Made by a program: the position numbers and the translations under genes. A stretch of 64,000 bases of DNA from Mya arenaria. Lineage: Eukaryota; Mollusca; Bivalvia; Myida; Myidae. Shown in pieces: positions 23,683 to 34,900 of this stretch (positions are counted from its first letter, which is position 1; every line of letters begins with the position of its first letter). Below the pieces are notes generated by a model. The model searched no databases. It saw only the letters and a list, made by a program, of their open reading frames with translations, and was not told where the DNA came from. The DNA is taken from assembly GCF_026914265.1 (NCBI RefSeq), contig NC_069130.1, positions 45,015,929-45,079,928 of the forward strand. The letters are read 5' to 3'.

Positions 23683-23847
23683 CAGTCATCGAAATAAGAC
23701 TTTTGGATGAAAAAGCCAAAATACTCATGGTATTGTTTAATGTCAATTCATGAACAAGCCATGCTGTATAAAATCAAGAATCTGAGCAAGCCCGGAAAGC
23801 ATTTTACCAGTGCAGGGCTTGTGGGCTTGTGCTAATTTCGACCACTG
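23683..23847 (-). mobile_element. 165-bp MITE (copy 2) with 6-bp target duplication
   Basis: Inverted copy of the 13223-13387 element. Read on the minus strand it begins CAGTGGTCGAAATTAGCACA and ends CGAAATAAGAC-like sequence in mirror form. AAATAT directly flanks both ends. It is exactly the same length as copy 1 and sits ten bases from the right end of the 20612-23673 element. Confidence 0.8.
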
Positions 23848-23929
23848 AAATATAGAGAATGAAACATAGTTCTATCATTTCATTTTCCTTATCTGGTGAT
23901 ACCTGATACTATAGGCTGCAGGCCTGCAT

Positions 23930-23998
23930 GGAAGTCGAACCTCCGACCCCTGGAGTGCCATTCAAGTGTGTCACCACTCGACCACGGATCAGCATCAA
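23930..23998 (-). mobile_element. tRNA-like SINE head
   Basis: The minus strand reads TGGTCGAGTGG (A-box-like) and, about 40 bp later, GGAGGTTCGACTTCC (B-box-like), as in a Ser/Leu-type tRNA head. The flanks do not form a complete acceptor stem, so this is a SINE or tRNA pseudogene remnant rather than a working tRNA. Confidence 0.5.
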
Positions 23999-24065
23999 TT
24001 TAATCATTCTCGTCCACCAGAGTGATGATGCTATGCGTTTCATAGATTGGATTTATTACAAGAGG

Positions 24066-24275
24066 GGATGAGAGTGGTCTAGTGGTATAGGTATCCGTCT
24101 CTTACCCAAGAGGTAGTAGGTTCGATCCCCATCAGGGGTTCTTTCTCATGGCCTCTCAAAAAAGGACACAGTACTAGTTTCTGCCCAGGAAACAGACTCG
24201 GGAGTGATTCTGTAAGCTATATATGCTTTCGTCACAATATCGAGCTAAAATAAATTTGTATATACTAATCGAACC
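24066..24275 (+). mobile_element. tRNA-derived SINE
   Basis: The head contains AGTGGTCTAGTGGTATAGGT (A box) and GTAGTAGGTTCGATCCCCAT (B box) at the normal spacing. The body contains GTACTAGTTTCTGCCCAGGA and AAACAGACTCGGGAGTGATT, words typical of the conserved central domain of mollusc SINEs. It ends in an A-rich AATAAATTTGTATATA stretch. The position is within the 5' flank or 5' UTR intron of the NACHT gene. Confidence 0.7.
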
Positions 24276-24571
24276 TGCGATTTGGTGGTCGAAATTATAT
24301 TTTTGCCCAATGCAGGGCCTTTTCACCAAAAATTGTGAAGAGGCCTAGCCTTTTCATTTTGGGAAATTTAAACGCGTGAAATTCTGCAAATTTGAAAATT
24401 TAAATGCGTAAATGTCTCAAAATGGGAAATTCCACAAATGAGGATTGAAGACACCTTTTAAACTTGGGTCAAGGTATCCATATGAAACTTGGTACTCATG
24501 TTACAAAAAACAGGCTCATATCTTACATGTGAGTCTTATGGTGGCATACTTCTGCCACCAGATAACCATAA

Positions 24572-24666
24572 AACTAACTAGTCAATTAAGTGGTTAACTG
24601 GTTACGTAACTAGTTAACCACTTAATTAACTAGTTAGTTATCGGGTTAACTAGTTACGTAACTAGT
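24572..24666. repeat. 68-bp spacerless palindrome plus partial repeat
   Basis: 24572-24605 and 24606-24639 are reverse complements with about two mismatches and no spacer, centred on ACGT. A further GGTTAACTAGTTACGTAACT copy follows at 24644. The whole is built from AACTAGT and GGTTAAC words. It lies about 55 bp upstream of the acceptor of the first coding exon of the NACHT gene. Confidence 0.85.
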
Positions 24667-24737
24667 ATTTTTTTCAATAAATAAAAGATCATAACTCAAG
24701 TGTCTTGTTTCTTTTACCAGGTGATGAATACAATCTC

Positions 24738-24752
24738 ATGGCTAAACAATGA
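24738..24752 (+). promoter_or_regulatory. Four-codon upstream ORF overlapping the main start codon
   Basis: ATGGCTAAACAATGA encodes M-A-K-Q-stop. Its stop TGA (24750-24752) overlaps the main ATG (24749-24751). A second upstream ATG at 24724 opens an out-of-frame frame that runs past the main start. This arrangement could restrain or couple translation of the NACHT protein; function is inference. Confidence 0.4.
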
Positions 24753-25921
24753 CGACTTATGGCCAATTATTGAGGGATAAGAAAGCCCAGAACTGGGTTA
24801 AGGCTGCCTTCGCCCTCAAAATAACCAAGGATGGTCTACAGCCTCTGGTAGAGGATGTGCTGACATGCGTTCACCAGGACATCTATAACAACGTCAGAAC
24901 ATCTAAGGGTCTTCCAGGCGGGGCAACATGTGCACAATGTTTCACCGAGAACGTGTTGAAATGCTCTACTCGTGGGATATGCACCAGTACTAGAAACTGT
25001 AAATTTCATAACTCCCCTCAAAAGATGTATGCTCCGTGTCCAAACAGGATTTGTGAAGGCGTCCGTGATGAAATAATTCAACATCACAGGTTTCCGGTAC
25101 CATCATGGAAGAACACGAATGCCAACAAATGGTGTACGAGCCACTGGGAGATCGGCAAGTGTTTCCTGCCTCCTGATGGTTACAAGACCAAGTCCTCCAT
25201 CAACGACAGTGACTTCAACGGAGTGATCAGCGTCATGATGAATTGTAAGGATTTCCAGAACAAGCTGTCGTTTAACGTTGCGACACAGCCAAATTTGTTA
25301 ACAGAGGTAAACATATGAATCATACTATAATCATATTATGCGATTTAGATGACTTATAAAAGCTGCACTCTCACAGACTGTCAGACAGTTTGACTTTTAT
25401 TTCATTTTGTATCCCAGAATCAGCTGATTTAGGCATTAATACATTTAATTCAATCATATAAGATTACTCACTAAAGAACTGCCGAAAAACTTATTTTTCT
25501 TAAAGCGTTTCTTATGCTTTTAGCCATTAAACTTCAATTTTCGAAAATTTGAATAAAACGTGATCTGATCTTGTCAGCTGTCTTATATTACTGGTTTACA
25601 GACATTAACGCAAACATTGGCTTGTTCCCATACAAAACATAAAAAAGTTGTCTAAACAATCTGTGAGAGTTCAGCTTTAATGAATGTTCATAATTAATGC
25701 AGAATGTTTTAGTATTCACTTGAAGTTCCTCTGTGTACTTATTAAATACAATGACAACCATTGCAAGTACTCTATCTTATTGATTATTTTGTACATTCGT
25801 TACTTTTATCCAAACAACCAAGGAGTCTTACCGGGCACATATATAATATATATGTATACTATCATGCATACTATCATATAATATGTAGTAACATATCTAT
25901 ATCTATATCTATATCTAACTA

Positions 25922-25953
<32 letters not shown>

Positions 25954-28900
25954 GATACGTTACTACATATTGTATGTTTTGTAGCTTTGTTTGTCAATAC
26001 ATTTGAAACATTACATTTAAGGTTCGGGACATTGGTCGACACGTACGCCACTCCAGTGACCAGAAAGTCAAGGACACGGAACTAGTGGACTTTCTGTTCA
26101 AGCTCCGCACCCTGCTGGAGGACAAGACTAAACTTGCAACCAGACCCGAGGCACAACACGCCGTGGAACAGCTAAAGAAGGTACGCACTTACATTCTTTA
26201 TGACTAAACTGAACTAGCAAACCGACACAAGGCACAACACGCTGTGGAACAGCTTAAGAAGGTACGAACTTACATGCTTTATGACTCAACTGAACTAGCA
26301 AACCGACCCGAGGCACAACACGCTGTGGAACAGCTTAAGAAGGTACGCACTTACATGCTTTATGACTCAACTGAACTTGCAAACCGACCCGAGGCACAAC
26401 ACGCCGTGGAACATCTTAAGAAGGTACGAACTTATATGCTCTAAATGACTAAACTGAATTCACAAACCGACCCGATGCACAACACGCCGTGGAACAGCTT
26501 AAGAAGGTACGCACTTACATGCTTTATGACTCAACTGAACTTGCAAACCGACCCGAGGCACAACACGCCGTGGAACATCTTAAGAAGGTACGAACTTGTA
26601 TGCTTTTTGACTCAACTGAACTAGCAAACCCACCTGAGGCACAACACGCTATGGAACATCTTAAGAAGGTACGAACTTATATGCTTTAAATGACTAAACT
26701 GAATTCACAAACCGACCCGAGGCACCACACGCCGTGGAACAGCTTAAGAAGGTACGCACTTACATGCTTTATGACTCAACTGAACTTGCAAACCGACCCG
26801 AGGCACAACATGCCATGGAACAGCTTAAGAAGGTACGAACTTGTATGCTTTTTGACTCAACTGAACTAGCAAACCGACCTGAGGCACAACACGCTGTGGA
26901 ACATCTTAAGAAGGTACAAACTTATATGCTTTAAATGACTAAACTGAATTCACAAACCGACCCGAGGCACCACACGCCGTGGAACAGCTTAAGAAGGTAC
27001 GCACTTACATGCTTTATGACTCAACTGAACTTGCAAACCGACCCGAGGCACAACACGCCGTGGAACAGCTAAAGAAGGTACGAACTTGTATGCTTTTTGA
27101 CTCAACTGAACTAGCAAACCGACCTGAGGCACAACACGCTGTGGAACATCTTAAGAAGGTACGAACTTATATGCTTTAAATGACTAAACTGAATTCACAA
27201 ACCGACCCGAGGCACCACACGCCGTGGAACAGCTTAAGAAGGTACGCACTTACATGCTTTATGACTCAACTGAACTTGCAAACCGACCCGAGGCACAACA
27301 CGCCGTGGAACAGCTTAAGAAGGTACGAACTTGTATGCTTTTTGTCTCAACTGAACTGCCTGAGGCACCACACTCCGTGGAACAGATTAAACAGGTGTGA
27401 CATAACAAGATGGCCGTTACAACTCAACTAGCATACACGAACTGAGGCACCACACTCCGTGGAACAGATTATACAGGTGTGACTTTACATGATAGATGGC
27501 ACAGCTGAACTAGCATACTGACCCTAGGCACAACACGCAATGGAACAGATTAAACAGGTGTGACATTACATGAAAGATGACACAACTGAACTGGCATATA
27601 CCGACCTGAGGCATTACAAGCCGTTGAACACATTAAATAGGTATTTCTTAACTTGATAGCTGACACAACTGAACTAGCGTACCGACAACAGGCACAGCAC
27701 GCCTCGGAACATATTAGACAGGTATGACTTTACATGATAGCAGACACAACTGGACTAGCATACCGACAACAGGCACAGCACGCCGTGGAACATATTAGAC
27801 AGGTATGACTTTACATGATAGTGGACACAACTGGACTAGCATACCAACAACAGGCACAGCACGCCGTGCAACATATTAGACAGGTATGACTTTACATGAT
27901 AGTGGACACAACTGTACTAGCATACCGACAACAGGCACAGCACGCCGTGGAACATATTAGACAGGTATGACTTTACATGATAGCGGACACAACTGAGTTA
28001 GCTTACCGACAACAGGCACAGCACGCCCTGGAACATATTAGACAGGTATGACTTTACATGATAGTGGACACAATTGAACTAGCATACCGACAACAGGCAC
28101 AGCACGCCGTGGAACATATTAGACAGGTATGACTTTACATGATAGTGGACACAACTGAGCTAGCGTACCGACAACTGGCACAGCACGCCGTGGAACATAT
28201 AAGACAGGTATGACTTTACATGATAGTGGACACAACTGAGTTAGCGTACCGACAACTGGCACAGCATGCCGTGGAATATATAAGACAGGCATGACTTTAC
28301 ATGATAGTGGACACAACTGAGCTAGCGTACCGACTACAGGCACAGCACGCCGTGGAACATATTAGTCAGGTATGACTTTACATGGAAGCGGACACAACTG
28401 AACTAGCGTACTGACAACAGGCACAGCACGCCCTGGAACATATAACAGGTATAACTTTATATGATAGTGGACACAACTGAACTAGCATACCAACAACAGG
28501 CACAGCACGCCGTGGAACATATTAGACAGGTATGACTTAACATGATAGCGGACACAACTGAACTAGCGTACAGACAACAGGCACAGCACGCCCTGGAACA
28601 TATAAACGGTATGACTTTACATGATAGCGGACACAACTGAGTTAGCTTACCGACAACAGGCACAGCACGCCCTGGAACATATTAGACAGGTTTGACTTTA
28701 CATGATAGTGGACACAACTGAACTAGTTTACCGACAACAGGCACAGCACGCCCTGGAACAAATTAGACAGGTATGACTTTACATGATAGTGGACACAACT
28801 GAGCTAGCGTACCGACAACTGGCACAGCACGCCGTGGAGCATATAAGACAGGTATGACTTTACATGATAGTGGACACAACTGAGCTAGCGTACCGACAAC

Positions 28901-31900
28901 TGGCACAGCACGCCGTGGAACATATAAGACAGGTATGACTTTACATGATAGTGGACACAACTGAGCTAGCGTACCGACAACCTGCACAACACGCCGTGGA
29001 ACATATTAGACAGGTATGACTTTACATGATAGCGGACACAACTGAACTAGCTTACCGACAACAGGCACAGCACGCCTCGGAACATATAACAGGTATAACT
29101 TTATATGATAGTGGACACAACTGAGCTAGCGTACCGACAACCTGCACAGCACGCCGTGGAACATATTAGACAGGTATGACTTTACATGATAGCGGACACA
29201 ACTGAACTAGCATACCGACAACCTGCACAGCACGCCGTGGAACATATTAGACAGGTATGACTTTACATGATAGTGGACACAACTGAACTAGCATACCGAC
29301 AACAGGCACAGCATGCCTCGGAACATATTAGACAGGTATGACTTTACATGATAGTGGACACAACTGAACTAGCATACCGACAACAGGCACAGCACGCCCT
29401 GGAACATATAACAGGTATAACTTTATATGATAGTGGACACAACTGAACTAGCATACCGACAACAGGCACAGCATGCCTCGGAACATATTAGACAGGTATG
29501 ACTTTACATGATAGCGGACACAACTGAACTAGCGTACAGACAACAGGCACAGCACGCCCTGGAACATATAACAGGTATAACTTTATATGATAGTGGACAC
29601 AACTGAACTAGCATACCGACAACAGGCACAGCACGCCTCGGAACATATTAGACAGGTATTGCTTTACATGATAGTGGACACAACTGAACTAGCGTACCGA
29701 CAGCAGGCACAGCATTCCGTGGAACATATTAGACAGGTATGACTTTACATGATAGTGGACACAACTGAACTAGCTTACCGACAGCAGGCACAGCATTCCG
29801 TGGAACATATTAGACAAGTATGACTTTACATGATAGTGGACACAACTGAACTAGCATACCGACAACAGGCACAGCACGCCGTGGAACATATTAGACAGGT
29901 ATGACTTTACATGATAGTGGACACAACTGAGTTAGCTTACCGAAACAATGCACAACCTGGTACAGCGTATTCTTGGTTAAACAGCTTGTCATATAAGATC
30001 ACCGGATTTTGGTTTAGGTGGGGGTCCCTATATGGGTATATGCAGGGATTTTGGGGTGCATATTTCTGCGTGGTGACCTTATTCAATGTAAGGCCAAACC
30101 AAGGTTGCGTACCATTGGGACTCCACCCATGACACAAACTGAACCTGTCTGAGCTCTCCCGCGTATATTGCATACGAAGTGGTGGCATCGAGTTTATTAA
30201 AGTGACTCCCTTATGTTTTAAGCCAAACATCAGTTTTCCCGGTAATGCATCTCTATGATGTCGAAATTGCAGAAAAAATACAGTTATAGCATAACAAAGT
30301 ATTTTGGTTTTAGTGGGGTTCGAACCCACGCCGGTAAAGTCAAGAAAAAAAGATGGAAACAGCCAACTAAGCCTCACAGCCACCGGGATTTAAAAACAGT
30401 GGTGGATATGTAGCCCTGTTTTGAATACATTGATAACATCACGTGAGAATGTCAATCAATGAATCACGCAACACCACAGCCGTAATTAATTTTCAATTGC
30501 GTTACAAAAATGTGGTCTTCAAAGACGCTATTTGAGCAACATCATCTGCTAAAAGTGACATTCTCATTCAACATCAATACATACACATGTATAGCAAACA
30601 TCTATTTTGAGTGATAAACTACTTACTTAATAGTGCATTTATGGAAACTATTTATAACTGATAATAGGATTATAACCGTGGATTTAATAGCAAAAATATT
30701 AAATTATTGGTAATTGCTAAAAGATTTACGGTGATCTACTATAGTCGCATATGGTAGAAATACCGTGTTTCTACACCTTTCTTTCAAATTAAACTCTGTT
30801 ATATTCACAAAAACAACTGTTTTCAACATTTATCCATCCTTTTTATTATATTTGAACAATAATATTAATTGTGGTAAATCTTACATCGGAGTAAGAGTGC
30901 ATCAATAAGGGTTCCAGCTTTTGGCATTTTTGTTTTAACACTCCTTATGATTTGCCACACTTTATTTCATAATTAAAAAAAAAATGCATGTTACAAACCA
31001 TGAACGAGTTACCTTAAGTCGTGGCCACAACATGTGAGTTGTTGGAAGTCAGTAAGTATGTCGTGAGCACGAGATTAAAACAGATATTAAAAATACGCCT
31101 GTCACCTCAATGACAGCGTACATAAAAAGTGCTCACGACATACTTACTGACTTCCAACAACTCACATGTTGTGGCCACGACTTAAGGTAACTCATTCATG
31201 GTTTGTAACATGCATTTTTTTTTTAATTATGAAATACACTAATGTAGTTATATTGTTTTTCGTTACAATATTGTCTTTATTAGTTTATATTTTTTGTAAA
31301 ATAGCCTTTGAGTTATGGTATGCTTAATGTCTTGATCTGTTTTGTTGACAGCTGCAAACAGACGATTTCAAGATAAGCGCAGAGAACGAAGCAGAGATGT
31401 TGAAGGAAGGTAAGAGACGATTTTCATCAATGGCGTATCGAGCACTGAAACTTCATGCTTCAATCAATGAACGTCAATAAGGGACTTCTTCAAACAGGCT
31501 TTCAGAGAAAACTGGGTTATCAGAATGAGGATGTCTTTGGTTGGCGGGCGTCAAACTTTGGTTTGTGCCCAATAAATTAAGCTACCATTGGTGGCTAGTA
31601 ATAAATCTTGGTATGAAGGTAGTTGATGTAAAGGGCTAGCTTGGGATTGCGTTAGAGGGGGATTGGATTCAAAGTCAATGTCAATGGTGGAGGGGGTTCA
31701 AGCTTCTAAAAATGGCTACATTTGAGTAGTGATTTTCAAACTCTGATTGGAAACGATTGGCCCAGATATCTACTGATAGTGTGAAAAACTGTAACGATGA
31801 ATGCATCATGTAAAAGTGTTTATAATCATATTAAACTTTCTGGTTCGTAAAAAAATTGTTTAAGTGGTGTTCAGTGCCTTCGGTTTGCAAAAAAGTTTTA

Positions 31901-34900
31901 ACATTGTCATAATTATGCAAAAAAAGTATATTCACATGAGACTTGGTATGATTTGTTAAGCAAAAATAAAGTCATAAGATACTTAACAAGAGTAGTTTTT
32001 AGTTGTGTCTCTTTTTCATTAAAGTAAAGAGAAATGATGCTGCATTTTTCAAACTCATATAACCTAACAACTTACAATACTGCCGCCTATCGTTTATGCC
32101 AAGAGTCTTGTAATAATACTGCTGCCTATCGTCTATGCCAAGAGTCTTTTAATAATACTGCTGCCTATCGTCTATGCCAAGAGTCTTTTAATTATACTGC
32201 CGCCTATCGTTTATGCCAAGAGTCTTGTAATAATACTGCTGCCTATCGTCTATGCCAAGAGTCTTTTAATAATACTGCTGCCTATCGTCTATGCCAAGAG
32301 TCTTTTAATAATACTGCTGCCTATCGTCTATGCCAAGAGTCTTGTAATAATACTGCTGCCTATCGTCTATGCCAAGAGTCTTTTAATAATACTGCTGCCT
32401 ATCGTCTATGCCAAGAGTCTTGTAATAATACTGCTTCCTATGTGCTGTGCCAAGAGTCTTGTGATAATACTGCTGCCTATCGTCTATGCCAAAAGTCTTG
32501 TGATAATACTGCTGCCTGTCTTCTATGCCAAGAGTCTTGTAATAATACTGCTTCCTATGTGCTGTGCCAAGAGTCTTGTGATAATACTGATGCCTGTCTG
32601 TTGTGCCAAGAGTCTTGTGATAATACTGCTGCCTATCTTCTATGCCAAGAGTCTTTTGATAATACTGCTGCCTGTCTGTTGTGCCATGAGTCTTGTGATA
32701 ATACTGCTGCCTATCTTCTATGCCAAGAGTCTTGTGATAATATTGCTGTCATCTTATATGCAAGAGTCTTGTGATAATACTGATGCCTATCGTCTATGCC
32801 AAGAGTCTTGTGATAATACTGCTGCCTATCTTCTATGCCAAGAGTCTTGTGATAATACTGATGCCTGTCTGTTGTGCCAAGAGTCTTGTGATAATACTGA
32901 TGCCTATCTGCTGTGCCAAGAGTCTTGTGATAATACTGCTGCCTATCTTCTATGCCAAGAGTCTTGTGATAATACTGCTGCCTATCTTCTATGCCAAAAG
33001 TCTTGTGATAATACTGCTGCCTATCGTCTATGCCAAGAGTCTTGTGATAATACTGCTGCCGCCTATCGTCTATGCCAAGAGTCTTGTGATAATACTGCTG
33101 CCGCCTATCGTCTATGCCAAGAGTCTTGTGATAATACTTATCTTCTGCAACAAGAGTCTTGTGATATTCCTGCTCGTTACCTTCTATACTAAGCGTCTTT
33201 TGACATTGCTGCTACTTATCTTCCGCAACAAGCGTCTTGTGATATTGCTGCTCATTGTCGTCTGAAACAAGCCTCTTGTGACAATGCTGCTACTTATCTT
33301 CCGCAACAAGCGTCTTGTGACAATGCTGCTACTTATCTTCCGCAAAAAGCCTCTTGTGATAATGCTGCTACTTATCTTCTGTACTAAGCGTCTTGTGACA
33401 ATGCTGCTACTTATCTTCCGCAAAAAGCCTCTTGTGATAATGCTGCTACTTATCTTCTGTACTAAGCATCTTGTGATAATGCATACGTATCTGTTCTTAT
33501 TTTTTATGTCTTCAATGATATATTTTTTACATTTACTTCAGGATTACGACTACGTTTGGCAAACCATTACCAAACCACTTTGGCCGACATGCCGGTATCT
33601 CCCATTTTTGAGGAAAAGAACGCAAAACTCAGGAAATTCTACGTGGCACCGAAAATTGTGGAGAAAGATCATAGAAAAATCGGCAAAATTGACAAGGAAG
33701 AAAGTGGTCAAGAAGTTGCAAAGTTTTCAGATGTTTTCTCAAAAAACGGTCAGTTGCTCAGAAATGCTTTCCTTGTTGGCGAACCGGGCGAAGGCAAATC
33801 CACATTTTCCGTAATGTGTGCCCTGGATTGGACTCACCAGTATTTACCAGCGGAGGAAAACGTTGGTATTAAAACAAGCTTTGCCGACCCAGAATTCTTC
33901 AAAGAGTTTGCATTTTTGTTTCATGTCACCCTACGAGATTCAGGTAAAACGTGTGACCTAGCAGAAATGATCAAGGATCAACTTATACGTAAAATCTACC
34001 ACGAGAAGGATGCCGATGATGGCTACCGGCTCTTACAGACGGTGCTGGAAAGTGAAACATGTTTAATCATAGCTGACGGCCTCGACGAATGGACCCATCC
34101 GAAAAACGTAAACTGTACCTGCAAAACTGCGGAAAAAGTCGTCCCTTTCCGAAATTCGGCCAACAAGGCCACACTCCTCACGACAACGCGTCCCTGGCGA
34201 ATGTCACAGTTTAGAGTGCAGGATTCAAAGATCGACAAATATCTTGAAATAGAAGGAGCTGCAGACACAAAGCAACTCGTGGAAAATATCATCAACATTC
34301 TTAATGAGGGAAATATGGATGAACGGACAACAGAGGATTTCATGAAAATGGTGTCAGCGAAGAATCTTAAAGGATTATTGTCAGCACCTATCACTATCAC
34401 CCAGCTCGTGTGCCTGTGGTTCGAGGGAAAATCGTTTACCGATTCAAAATGTGACATTTATGCTGGCGTGATAAACATGCTGTCATGTAGATGTAGTAAT
34501 ATGCAACGGAAGCATAAGATTCCGAAAATTGAACTGCCACCTGTATTAAAGGAACATGACTGCTTCATGCAAAATCCCATGGTTTACCTTACGCTGGCAA
34601 AGTTAGCATACAAAACGTTGTTTTCAGAGTGCAGAGATTCGTCTGTTGTCTTCAGCAACACAGCAGTCGACGATTTGTTAAGCAGGAAGCAGGTTGAATT
34701 TGCATTGACGTCAGGCTTACTCACGGAGAAGAAATCCAACTCATTAATCAAGAGATCATCTCACTTTTCATTCTTTCATAAAACACTTCAAGAGTTTTTA
34801 GCGGCTCTTCATTTATGTTTGAATGAAAACGACTACAGTCAGCTATCAAACAAGTACGACCAAGACGATAAGCAAAATATCTTGGGAGATGTTTCTCAGA

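Noticed and set aside
23930-24150. Functional tRNA genes
   Set aside because: A- and B-box words are present but the cloverleaf stems and acceptor ends do not pair properly. The SINE body follows the second one.
26244-27431. Repeated 66- and 83-codon frames with QAHAVEQLKK-type sequence
   Set aside because: They are the 81-bp minisatellite read in the frame of exon 2. Listed as the repeat rather than as separate genes.
28119-28987. Minus-strand frames reading VPVVGTLAQLCPLSCKVIPV repeats
   Set aside because: Antisense reading of the same minisatellite.
29937-30383. 148-codon minus-strand frame
   Set aside because: It coincides with a tRNA-headed SINE body and has no protein-like conservation that I can recognise.
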